Below are positions 1 through 6,116 of a stretch of DNA of 8,967 nucleotides, piece by piece. Source of the DNA: Ruminococcus sp. (GTDB lineage Bacteria > Bacillota > Clostridia > Oscillospirales > Acutalibacteraceae); NCBI GenBank assembly GCA_017502425.1, contig JAFVVB010000035.1, positions 1 through 8,967 on the forward strand. Direction: 5' to 3'. How positions within the stretch are numbered: the stretch's first letter is position 1; each line of letters starts with the position of its first letter. The position numbers and the translations under genes were made by a program. The notes under the pieces are model-generated. The model ran no database searches. It was not told the DNA's origin and worked only from the letters and a program-made list of their open reading frames with translations.

Positions 1-1311
1 AAAGATTTTTACTATACAACCACCACCTATTTTAACGGTAGCAATGACATAGAAGCTGTGAGTGATTCATCAAGTGATGACAGCGAAAATTCTACGTCAT
101 CAGCCGAAAACGAGAATCCTGTCGGGGATAAAAACTTTGCCCCGAATGATATGGGGAATATGGGTGGACCAAAGGGTATGTCTATGAATATGGGTGACTT
201 TACGGTTGTTGGTTACTCATCGGATATTGCTATGACTGATTTTAAAGACGGTACATCTACTATTGTTGAAGGTGCAGTTTTTGAAGAAGGAACTAAAGAA
301 TATCAGTGTGTTATTTCTCAGGAGCTTGCGACATATAACGAGCTTTCAGTAGGTGATAAAATCACTCTTACTAATCCGAATAACGAGGACGAAAAGTACA
401 AATTAGAAGTTGTCGGTGTGTATGAAAAAGCGTCTGAGCAGGGAGATATGAGCTCTCGTTTCGGATTTACTATGAGCGACCCTGCTAATGAGATTTATTT
501 AAGTTATAATGCTGTGTCAGATTTAATTGATAAAAGCGAAAAATCAAACGAAGATGATACTTCATCAGCCCTCAGAGAGTCGATGAATGCGACCTATACT
601 TTTTCTGATGTTGATGATTATGAGGTGTTCTGCGAGGAAGTGTATGAACTCGGTTTAGACGAAAACTACACTGTTTCATCTTCTGATATCACGGCTTTTG
701 AAAACAGCATGGTACCACTTGAAACACTTAGTACTACTGCCGGTTATTTTCTCTTAGTCATACTTCTTATCGGCGGAGTAATTTTGGTTGTACTTAACAT
801 ATTTAACGTGCGAGAGCGTAAGTATGAAATTGGCGTACTTACTGCTATGGGTATGAAAAAGTGGAAAGTAGCGTTACAATTTCTGACGGAAGTATTCATA
901 GTGACTATGTGTGCGGTTATTATCGGTGTGATAGTAGGAGGAGTGTCTGCGCTACCTGTTACCAACGCACTTTTAGAAAATCAGAATAACGCACAGCTTA
1001 GTCAGGCTGATGAGTTTTCTGAAAACTTCGGCAGAGATAACGCCTTTATGGACGGTGAAGCACCACCTGATATGGGTATGGGACCTGATGATAAGGGCTT
1101 TGAAAATTCAGACGGTAAGGGATTTATGAAAAACGTTCCGGGTGCCCAGGCTATGAACGATTATGTCACTGAGATTAATTCAGCTATGAATCTGACGGTG
1201 GTATTTCAGATGCTTATAATAGCTATTGTGCTGACGCTAATATCCGGAGCGGTTTCGATGCTGTTTGTGATGCGGTATGAACCGCTGAAAATACTCAGCA
1301 ACAGAGATTAA
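1..1311 (+). CDS. MacB/FtsX-family ABC transporter permease, C-terminal part (5' end outside window)
   Basis: The reading frame is open from base 1, so the start lies upstream; 436 residues are visible. It shows an extracytoplasmic MacB-type core domain (roughly visible residues 65-215, with a VGDKITL segment and a VVGVYEKA segment typical of that domain). Then come a membrane segment near 247-268, a cytoplasmic NVRERKYEIGVLTAMGM stretch matching the FtsX-family coupling region, a second membrane segment near 293-316 and a last one near 397-424. The protein ends in the family-typical RYEPLKIL tail. The N-terminal membrane segment must lie outside the window. Two low-complexity Met/Gly/Asp/Pro-rich stretches interrupt the ectodomain (about 47-65) and the loop between the last two membrane segments (about 339-376). 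The ATPase gene follows 11 bases later, so both should form one exporter or mechanotransmission complex. The cargo (peptide, lipoprotein or drug) cannot be told from sequence. Confidence 0.9.
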   Translation, partial: KDFYYTTTTYFNGSNDIEAVSDSSSDDSENSTSSAENENPVGDKNFAPNDMGNMGGPKGMSMNMGDFTVVGYSSDIAMTDFKDGTSTIVEGAVFEEGTKEYQCVISQELATYNELSVGDKITLTNPNNEDEKYKLEVVGVYEKASEQGDMSSRFGFTMSDPANEIYLSYNAVSDLIDKSEKSNEDDTSSALRESMNATYTFSDVDDYEVFCEEVYELGLDENYTVSSSDITAFENSMVPLETLSTTAGYFLLVILLIGGVILVVLNIFNVRERKYEIGVLTAMGMKKWKVALQFLTEVFIVTMCAVIIGVIVGGVSALPVTNALLENQNNAQLSQADEFSENFGRDNAFMDGEAPPDMGMGPDDKGFENSDGKGFMKNVPGAQAMNDYVTEINSAMNLTVVFQMLIIAIVLTLISGAVSMLFVMRYEPLKILSNRD

Positions 1312-1316
1312 GGAGG
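1311..1316 (+). promoter_or_regulatory. Ribosome binding site of the ABC ATPase gene, overlapping the permease stop
   Basis: A perfect AGGAGG begins at the last base of the permease TAA stop and lies 6 bases before the ATG at 1323. The overlap supports translational coupling of permease and ATPase. Confidence 0.85.
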
Positions 1317-1322
1317 AGTTTT

Positions 1323-1976
1323 ATGGCTGTATTATCACTGAAAGATATTAACTTTTCATACGGCAAAACTCCTGTGTTAAAGGGTGTTTCGTACGATTTT
1401 GAAGAAGGAAAAACGTACTGTATAATGGGTAAATCTGGTGCAGGAAAGACAACGCTTCTTTCGGTTTTGTCAGGTCTTGCATCAGCTACTTCAGGCAGTA
1501 TTCTATATAACGGAAAAGATATCAGAAATATTGATACGTATAAATATCGTAGCAAATATATCGGAGTTATTTTCCAAAGCTATAATCTCATAACTAAATT
1601 TACAGCACTTGAAAACGTGGTGCTTTCTATGGATATAGCATCGTGCAAAGGGAGTGCTAAAGATAAAAAGAAAAAAGCACTTGAGCTATTAAAAAGCGTA
1701 GGACTTAACGAGGAAGAGGCTAATCGTCGTGTGCTCAAACTCTCAGGAGGTCAGCAGCAAAGAGTCGCTATTGCGCGTGCACTTTCATATGATGCACAGG
1801 TTATACTGGCTGATGAGCCGACCGGTAACCTTGATGAGGATACTCAAAATGAGATTATGGATATTTTCAGAAACTTAGCAAAAAACGGGAAATGCGTTAT
1901 CTTAGTAAGTCACTCAAAGTCGGTTGAAGCTATGTGTGACGAGAGTTTTACTCTTAAAAAACTATCTACCAAGTAA
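1323..1976 (+). CDS. ABC transporter ATP-binding protein, MacB/LolD type
   Basis: This 217-residue ATPase is the usual length for the MacB/LolD/FtsE group that energises FtsX-type permeases. All nucleotide-binding motifs are intact: Walker A GKSGAGKTT (36-44), Q-loop Gln85 in GVIFQSYNL, signature LSGGQQQR (140-147), Walker B ILADE (161-165, catalytic Glu165), D-loop NLDE (169-172) and switch His197 in VSHS. The start is fixed by an AGGAGG 6 bases upstream. It directly follows the permease gene and is followed by a hairpin terminator at 1986-2020, so it is the last gene of its operon. It acts on the cytoplasmic face, hydrolysing ATP to drive the neighbouring permease. The family is certain; the transported substrate is unknown. 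Confidence 0.95.
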   Translation: MAVLSLKDINFSYGKTPVLKGVSYDFEEGKTYCIMGKSGAGKTTLLSVLSGLASATSGSILYNGKDIRNIDTYKYRSKYIGVIFQSYNLITKFTALENVVLSMDIASCKGSAKDKKKKALELLKSVGLNEEEANRRVLKLSGGQQQRVAIARALSYDAQVILADEPTGNLDEDTQNEIMDIFRNLAKNGKCVILVSHSKSVEAMCDESFTLKKLSTK

Positions 1977-1985
1977 TATTTTCAT

Positions 1986-2020
1986 AGAAAAGGGAGCGAA
2001 ATGCTTCCTTTTCTTTTTTT
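1986..2020 (+). terminator. Rho-independent terminator of the ABC transporter operon
   Basis: The left arm GAAAAGGGAGC (1987-1997) pairs with GCTTCCTTTTC (2003-2013) through one G-T wobble, with a 5-base GAAAT loop. An outer A-T pair may extend it, and a run of seven T follows (2014-2020). It sits 10 bases after the ATPase stop. Confidence 0.9.
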
Positions 2021-2042
2021 AGCGATAGTTTTTACTATTTGG

Positions 2043-2071
2043 TTGAAATTTTATGTACTATGATTTATAAT
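2043..2071 (+). promoter_or_regulatory. Sigma-A-type promoter of the racemase/ATP-grasp unit
   Basis: TTGAAA (2043-2048), an exact 17-base spacer, then a perfect TATAAT (2066-2071). Transcription would start near 2078, giving a leader of about 90-100 bases before the racemase. It lies just after the preceding operon's terminator, so the two downstream genes look independently transcribed. Confidence 0.8.
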
Positions 2072-2138
2072 ATAAAATGGATTGGGATGTGCCTTGATTT
2101 TATTTTTGGAGAATTCGGGTGCATTTGTGTTATATTTC

Positions 2139-2152
2139 TTAATTAGAATTAA
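2139..2152. promoter_or_regulatory. Perfect inverted repeat in the racemase leader, possible operator
   Basis: TTAATT-AG-AATTAA is a perfect 6-bp palindrome with a 2-base centre. It lies in the leader about 20-25 bases upstream of the racemase start and just before the ribosome binding site. The loop is too small for a stable RNA hairpin, so a DNA-binding dimer site is more plausible. It is AT-only apart from the single G in the 2-base centre, so chance is a real alternative. Confidence 0.25.
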
Positions 2153-2157
2153 ACGAT

Positions 2158-2163
2158 TAGGAG
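2158..2163 (+). promoter_or_regulatory. Ribosome binding site of the racemase gene (decides between two starts)
   Basis: TAGGAG lies 3 bases before a GTG at 2167 and 12 bases before an in-frame ATG at 2176. Neither spacing is ideal. The ATG gives an N-terminus (MLDSYVQIDL) that begins just before the conserved first strand of alanine racemases, so it is preferred. Confidence 0.6.
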
Positions 2164-2175
2164 ATAGTGAAATTT

Positions 2176-3333
2176 ATGTTGGATTCATATGTACAGATAG
2201 ACTTAGCTAAACTTAAGAGTAACGCTCAGGCTATTATCGGAAAATATCCGCAGTATGATGAGTATATCGCGGTAGTAAAAGGCGACTGCTACGGTCACGG
2301 TATGAAGGCTGCGAAAGCTCTTTATGACGGTGGTATCAGGTACTTTGCTGTATCATCGCTTGAAGAAGCGAAAGACTTCAGAGAAGTGCTCAGCGACACA
2401 CCGCTTCTGTATTTAGAGCCGGTGGCGTCTGATAGATTAGACGAGGCAAATAAGCTTAAACTTACTTTAGGTGTATCCGATATGGAGCATCTTAAAAGTG
2501 TGCTTTCGTATACTGGCTGTTCTTTTAAACTTCATTTGCAAATTGATGCAGGATTTAACCGACTCGGCTTTAACGATAAAGAAGAGGTTAAAAAAGCGGT
2601 GGATATGATAAATGCATCTTCTCATAAACTCGAAGGTATTTATCAGCATTTTGCAACGTCAGGTATATTTGATATACACTATGATAATCAGAAACGCAGA
2701 TTTTCTGAGCTTACATCGCTGATTGATCTGAAAAAAATACCGCTTGTGCATATGGGGAGCGGAGTGTCACTACTCGGTCATCCTAAGATTGAAATAGCTA
2801 ACACTACCAGAATGGGACTTGTGATGTACGGATATAATATCGGTCCACAGTCATACGGTGGCGGTATCAAAAATAAACTCAGAGACATGCGTGATAATTA
2901 TTACCGCAAAAAATATTCTCTCACCGAAACCATAAAGGACGTTGAGATACCACTTGCTCCTGCGATGGAGTACAGATGTCGTATTTTACATCTCAAAAAA
3001 GTCAAGTGTGGCGACTATGTCGGTTATGATGCTTCGTATAAAGCTCAAAGTGATATCACATTAGCTATACTTCCGGTAGGATATAATAACGGCATAGGAC
3101 ATAAAAACTACTCACGATTAGTCCAGATAGGAGAGAAGCTTTATCCTATCGTAGGAGAAATTGGAATGAATATGTGTGCTGTCAAAGTTGACGATAGCGT
3201 CAGCATTTCTGACGAAGTCACACTTTTAGGTAAAAAAATAACACTCGGTATGTTTTGCAGAGCTGCTGATTTGGGGCTTGCTGAAGCACTTTTGGGTATA
3301 GGCAAGAACAACGAGCGTATATATATTAATTAA
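2176..3333 (+). CDS. Alanine-racemase-like PLP enzyme (fold-type III), divergent
   Basis: The protein has 385 residues from the ATG; a GTG at 2167 would add three. Alanine racemases interconvert L- and D-alanine in the cytoplasm using PLP. The order of motifs fits the family: VQIDLAKLKSN, AVVKGDCYGHG with the PLP lysine (Lys35), DAGFNRLGF, YQHFATSGIFD, TRMGLVMYG with the conserved Arg, VGYDASY with the second catalytic base Tyr288, then the C-terminal beta domain. Several positions that are normally invariant differ: KADAYGHG is KGDCYGHG, DTGMNR is DAGFNR, GYADG is GYNNG and MDQ is MNM. About 30 extra, charged and Tyr-rich residues sit between YGYNIG and LAPAMEYR (about 223-260), where the barrel passes to the beta domain. 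The catalytic pair suggests an active racemase; the changes suggest a specialised paralogue, perhaps with another amino-acid substrate. An ATP-grasp ligase gene follows 15 bases later. Confidence 0.85.
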   Translation: MLDSYVQIDLAKLKSNAQAIIGKYPQYDEYIAVVKGDCYGHGMKAAKALYDGGIRYFAVSSLEEAKDFREVLSDTPLLYLEPVASDRLDEANKLKLTLGVSDMEHLKSVLSYTGCSFKLHLQIDAGFNRLGFNDKEEVKKAVDMINASSHKLEGIYQHFATSGIFDIHYDNQKRRFSELTSLIDLKKIPLVHMGSGVSLLGHPKIEIANTTRMGLVMYGYNIGPQSYGGGIKNKLRDMRDNYYRKKYSLTETIKDVEIPLAPAMEYRCRILHLKKVKCGDYVGYDASYKAQSDITLAILPVGYNNGIGHKNYSRLVQIGEKLYPIVGEIGMNMCAVKVDDSVSISDEVTLLGKKITLGMFCRAADLGLAEALLGIGKNNERIYIN

Positions 3334-3334
3334 T

Positions 3335-3340
3335 CGGAGG
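3335..3340 (+). promoter_or_regulatory. Strong ribosome binding site of the ATP-grasp gene
   Basis: CGGAGG lies immediately after the racemase stop and 8 bases before the ATG at 3349. The near-optimal spacing fits high expression. Confidence 0.8.
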
Positions 3341-3348
3341 ATATTATT

Positions 3349-4377
3349 ATGGCAATGTCAGTAGGTAAATGGTTACTTAATAAATTTAAGGATATTAACC
3401 ACGAAAGAATGGACAAGCACATCGCTATCATTCAGAAAAACACAGGTAAATCTAAATTCTATATCAAATGCAGTATGATATGGAACTTCCTTACGCAGGG
3501 TACCGGATACACCGACTACTTCCGTGGTAACTTCATTGAGATTACTAATGAAGAGAAAAAGACTTTCGCTACTGCTAAGCGTTTTTATAAGCTCATAGAA
3601 TATATGAACGATGAGCAGTACAGCATCGTGCTCGGTGATAAGCTTTTATTCAACGAGATTTTCAAAGAGTATCTCAAACGTGACTTTATCAACTTAAGAA
3701 AAAGTTCTGTTGAGGATTTCAAAGCGTTTCTTAGCGATAAAACTACTGTTTTTGCTAAAGAAACCAACGGTGAGTGCGGTCACGGTATCAGTAAAATTAA
3801 GGTGAGCGAAATAAAAGACGTAGCTGCTCTTTATAAGCAGTTATGGGAGAATAATCAGCTTTTAGTTGAAGATGCGATTGTTCAGCATGATGATCTCAAC
3901 CAGATTAACCCACACGTTGTTAACTCTTTCAGAATAGTTACCGTTTATAAAGACGGAAAGGCTAAAGTTATCAGCAATGCACTTCGTATCAATCAGGACG
4001 AAACCGATGTTATCGGATGTACCCACGACCTTTACTTCAGCTTAGGCGCTGACGGTAAAATCGACAGTAATGTTATCGATGACTATGCTAATGTTTACGA
4101 TACTCACCCTATGACTGGTAAAAAATTCAATGACGTATGCATCGGCGGTGTTGATGAAGCGTTCAGAATGTGCGAAGAAGCTCATTTAAGACTTCCTCAG
4201 GTACGCTACATTGGATGGGATATTGCTTTTTCCGTAAATGGTCCTGTTATGGTGGAAGGTAACGAATACCCTGGTTACGGTATCTTACAGTTCTATAAAC
4301 TCAAAGATAAACGCACCGGCCACTTAAAAGAAGTAGCTGACGTGCTCGGCGATGAATTCAATAACATTAAGCTTTAA
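3349..4377 (+). CDS. ATP-grasp ligase, 'sugar-transfer-associated' type (ATPgrasp_ST-like)
   Basis: This 342-residue cytoplasmic protein resembles the ATPgrasp_ST family. ATP-grasp enzymes activate a carboxylate as acyl-phosphate and join it to an amine or similar nucleophile. Visible elements are a Lys-bearing strand FAKE (Lys137), a glycine-rich ATP loop ending in GECGHGIS (141-148), the adenine hinge LLVEDAI (171-177), NSFRIVTV (192-199), HPMTGKKF (253-260), IGWDIAF (288-294) and the metal-binding end VMVEGNEYPG (300-309, Glu303 and Asn305). The N-terminal 120 residues form a helical, basic region without signal peptide. The family was linked to exopolysaccharide and sugar-transfer loci in comparative work on amidoligases, but no glycosyltransferase is in this window. 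Its partner is the upstream racemase, with which it shares a promoter and terminator. It uses many C-ending codons (TTC, TAC, AAC), unlike its neighbours, which hints at high expression. Substrates are unknown. Confidence 0.85.
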   Translation: MAMSVGKWLLNKFKDINHERMDKHIAIIQKNTGKSKFYIKCSMIWNFLTQGTGYTDYFRGNFIEITNEEKKTFATAKRFYKLIEYMNDEQYSIVLGDKLLFNEIFKEYLKRDFINLRKSSVEDFKAFLSDKTTVFAKETNGECGHGISKIKVSEIKDVAALYKQLWENNQLLVEDAIVQHDDLNQINPHVVNSFRIVTVYKDGKAKVISNALRINQDETDVIGCTHDLYFSLGADGKIDSNVIDDYANVYDTHPMTGKKFNDVCIGGVDEAFRMCEEAHLRLPQVRYIGWDIAFSVNGPVMVEGNEYPGYGILQFYKLKDKRTGHLKEVADVLGDEFNNIKL

Positions 4378-4379
4378 TA

Positions 4380-4411
4380 AAAAAGAGGAGTGCAACTGCA
4401 CTCCTCTTTTT
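4380..4411. terminator. Bidirectional terminator between convergent ATP-grasp and lipoprotein genes
   Basis: A perfect 14-bp stem pairs 4380-4393 with 4398-4411 across a 4-base AACT loop. The top strand ends in T5. The bottom strand ends in T6 because of the matching A run on the left. It therefore closes the racemase/ATP-grasp unit and also the lipoprotein gene arriving from the right. Confidence 0.92.
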
Positions 4412-4419
4412 GTGTTTTA

Positions 4420-5667
4420 TTATTTAGTTTTTGAAACGATAACACGAGATGGTCCCATATCATCATTAGAAAATGAGAAGAAAATCTGACCGATATAGTC
4501 ATAAAGTCCTCTTGATGGTGCATCAATTTCAACGAATTTTTCTCCGTCGAATGCTTTAACGATTGTTTTATCTACTGTGTTTTTTGTGACGGTAACACAG
4601 TTGTGAGTTTTCTCAGGTAATGCTTCTCCGATTTTCTCTTTTTTAGTACCGTCGATTGAAGTAGCGTAGTATTCAAGAATACCGCTTTCATTTGTTCCGT
4701 AGAATAAATAATTATCAGATACGAAAAGGAAAGTCATATTTTCGCTGTTATCAGTGAAAACACTGTTTATACTGTTGTCCTGAGGGTCGTAACAGTATAT
4801 GGTGTTTTCGCTTTCGTTTTCGAGTTTAGTGCTTGGAAAATAAAATTTACCGTCGTAGCAATCGATAGTGTCGCCGGTTTTCAAATCACTGAGAGTTTCT
4901 GCTGTGCCTGTTGTATAGTCAAATGATTTAAGTGTGCCGTATGTATCAAAGTGGGTGTCTCTGCAGATGTAATAGAATTTAGTATCAATCGTAAGCGGAT
5001 TTACAAGTCCTTTTTCGAGCATTTTGGTTTCTTTGCTATCAAGATCTGTCACAAACAAACCTTGATGAGAGTACTGCTCTGTTGAGTCATCTGTGAAGTA
5101 CAGCTTGTTGTCATAAATCATAACAGGGTCAGCCATACCGGTGCATTCTGCCAGCACTTTCTCGTCTTTACCGCTTGTGTTAATTGATCTGATCTGAAAA
5201 ACTTTTGATGTGTAATCGTATTCAGTATCGGAAGGATATGTATTAGAAACAAATAAAATGGTTTTACCGTCTGTGGCAATACTTGTAGCGTTAGTTTTAG
5301 TCAGTTCTTTTTCATTACCTTTGGAATCAACCTGTCTGATACCGTTTTCATCGGCAACATATGAGTAGTCGCCGGATTTAACGGTGCGCGCGTATTTTGA
5401 TAAAGAACGCACATAACCATTGCTTTCTGTATAGTTTTTATTTTCGGTGATGTTGCCAACGATGGAGTTGTTGTAGTATTCAACAATTGTGTCAATTTCG
5501 TCAGGTGGCAATTCGTTAATTGTTGAAACATCGGTGGTTGAAGAAGTGGTAGCACTGTCTTTTGATGCATTATTAGCAGTAGCTACCTCTTTTTTGTTGT
5601 TGCATGAGCATAAAACAAAGCATAAGCAAATAAGTATGGCGAGTATTGATAATAGTCTGAATTTCAT
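4420..5667 (-). CDS. Secreted lipoprotein with DUF5050-like beta-propeller
   Basis: The 415-residue product begins with a basic N-tip, a hydrophobic helix and a lipobox LCSC, so Cys22 should be lipidated and the protein anchored outside the membrane. A Ser/Thr/Asn-rich linker (about 23-50) follows. After residue 100 there are at least six repeats of about 45 residues with the pattern aromatic-rich strand, loop, then a strand ending in a charged (K/D)-G or (K/D)-K turn (near 101, 137, 189, 231, 275 and 320). Examples of the strand starts are ILFVSN, KLYFTDD, KFYYICRD, KFYFPST and YLFYGTN. This is the DUF5050/LRP1-like beta-propeller style common in clostridial surface lipoproteins. No catalytic motif is visible; binding or scaffolding is the likely role. 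AGGAGG at 5678-5673 lies 5 bases before the ATG. It is monocistronic, with its own promoter and terminator. Confidence 0.88.
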   Translation of the reverse strand: MKFRLLSILAILICLCFVLCSCNNKKEVATANNASKDSATTSSTTDVSTINELPPDEIDTIVEYYNNSIVGNITENKNYTESNGYVRSLSKYARTVKSGDYSYVADENGIRQVDSKGNEKELTKTNATSIATDGKTILFVSNTYPSDTEYDYTSKVFQIRSINTSGKDEKVLAECTGMADPVMIYDNKLYFTDDSTEQYSHQGLFVTDLDSKETKMLEKGLVNPLTIDTKFYYICRDTHFDTYGTLKSFDYTTGTAETLSDLKTGDTIDCYDGKFYFPSTKLENESENTIYCYDPQDNSINSVFTDNSENMTFLFVSDNYLFYGTNESGILEYYATSIDGTKKEKIGEALPEKTHNCVTVTKNTVDKTIVKAFDGEKFVEIDAPSRGLYDYIGQIFFSFSNDDMGPSRVIVSKTK

Positions 5668-5697
5668 AACAACCTCCTGTTAATTTTGTACACATAT

Positions 5698-5726
5698 ATA
5701 TTATCATGACGATTATTTTTAGTCAA
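5698..5726 (-). promoter_or_regulatory. Extended -10 promoter of the lipoprotein gene
   Basis: On the minus strand: TTGACT (5726-5721), a 17-base spacer, then TAATAT (5703-5698) preceded by TGA, giving an extended -10 (TGATAATAT). The start of transcription would be near 5691, only about 24 bases before the ATG. Confidence 0.75.
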
Positions 5727-5740
5727 TAATATCTTATGCC

Positions 5741-5769
5741 TTTTAATTTCGATGCACTTGTGATAAACT
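5741..5769 (+). promoter_or_regulatory. Probable promoter of the alkyltransferase-SDR pair
   Basis: TGATAAACT (5761-5769) resembles an extended -10, with a poor -35 (TTTTAA, 5741-5746) 17 bases upstream. It lies back to back with the lipoprotein promoter, the two -35 boxes being 14 bases apart. The match is weak. Confidence 0.4.
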
Positions 5770-5788
5770 AAATAAAGATTTTTAAAAA

Positions 5789-5795
5789 AGGTGAT
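5789..5795 (+). promoter_or_regulatory. Ribosome binding site supporting a TTG start for the alkyltransferase
   Basis: AGGTGAT matches the 3' half of the full anti-Shine-Dalgarno complement (GGAGGTGATC). It is set for a TTG codon at 5799, with no ATG available nearby in frame. The rare start and partial site suggest low translation. Confidence 0.6.
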
Positions 5796-5798
5796 TTT

Positions 5799-6116
5799 TT
5801 GGAAAGCGTTTTTGATAGAATTTATAATACCGTCAGTCAGATTCCTAAAGGCAAGGTGCTGACATATGGTGACGTTGCTAAACTGTCGGGAAACCCCAGG
5901 TGGGCGAGAGTAGTCGGATATGCACTTCATAATAATCCCGACCAAGAAAAAATTCCGTGTCACAGAGTAGTGAACCGCGAGGGAAAAGTCGCTAAAGCCT
6001 TTGTTTTTGGCGGAGAAAACGAGCAGGTACGACTGCTTTTATCAGAAGGCGTAGAAGTAGTAGACGGTAAAGTGGATTTAGAAAAATACAGATGGAAAGA
6101 GGAGATTATATTATGA
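5799..6116 (+). CDS. MGMT/Ogt-family single-domain DNA alkyltransferase (C-terminal domain only)
   Basis: The 105-residue protein starts at TTG. It matches only the DNA-binding and active-site domain of O6-alkylguanine-DNA alkyltransferases, which remove alkyl groups from guanine by irreversible transfer to a cysteine. Seen are IPKGKVLTYGDVAKLSG (Tyr23, helix-turn-helix start), NPRWARVVGYAL with the Arg finger equivalent (Arg37), the active-site IPCHRV with Cys54 intact, and LLLSEGV with the conserved Glu83. The N-terminal ribonuclease-H-like domain of full Ogt/Ada is absent. The normal Tyr-Ser/Ala-Gly-Gly substrate loop reads VFGG, so that Tyr is missing. Alkyltransferase-like (ATL) proteins are also this short but have Trp in place of Cys. 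This one keeps Cys and could be a true minimal transferase or a lesion sensor. Its stop overlaps the next start (ATGA). Confidence 0.88.
   Translation: MESVFDRIYNTVSQIPKGKVLTYGDVAKLSGNPRWARVVGYALHNNPDQEKIPCHRVVNREGKVAKAFVFGGENEQVRLLLSEGVEVVDGKVDLEKYRWKEEIIL
6098..6104 (+). promoter_or_regulatory. Ribosome binding site fixing the SDR start at 6113
   Basis: AGAGGAG lies inside the end of the alkyltransferase gene, 8 bases before the ATG at 6113. An earlier in-frame ATG at 6092 lies upstream of this site and is unlikely to be used. Confidence 0.8.

Noticed and set aside
64..78. Inverted repeat TCATCA-AG-TGATGA near the left edge
   Set aside because: It lies inside a Ser/Asp-rich coding stretch where TCA and GAT/GAC codons produce such matches by chance.
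1045..1160. Possible gene fusion or frameshift in the permease because of the odd low-complexity stretch
   Set aside because: The frame stays open, and the FtsX-type membrane segments on both sides are in order, so it is an inserted loop rather than a break.
2077..2097. Six-codon ATG open frame in the racemase leader
   Set aside because: It begins at about the predicted transcription start and has no ribosome binding site, so translation is very unlikely.
5664..5963. Minus-strand 99-codon open frame covering the divergent promoter region and the alkyltransferase start
   Set aside because: It runs through two promoters and opposite a gene with intact motifs, and its protein has no coherent domain.
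6092..6112. Earlier in-frame ATG for the SDR, adding seven residues
   Set aside because: The ribosome binding site lies downstream of it, and the Rossmann motif normally begins within a few residues of the start, which fits 6113.
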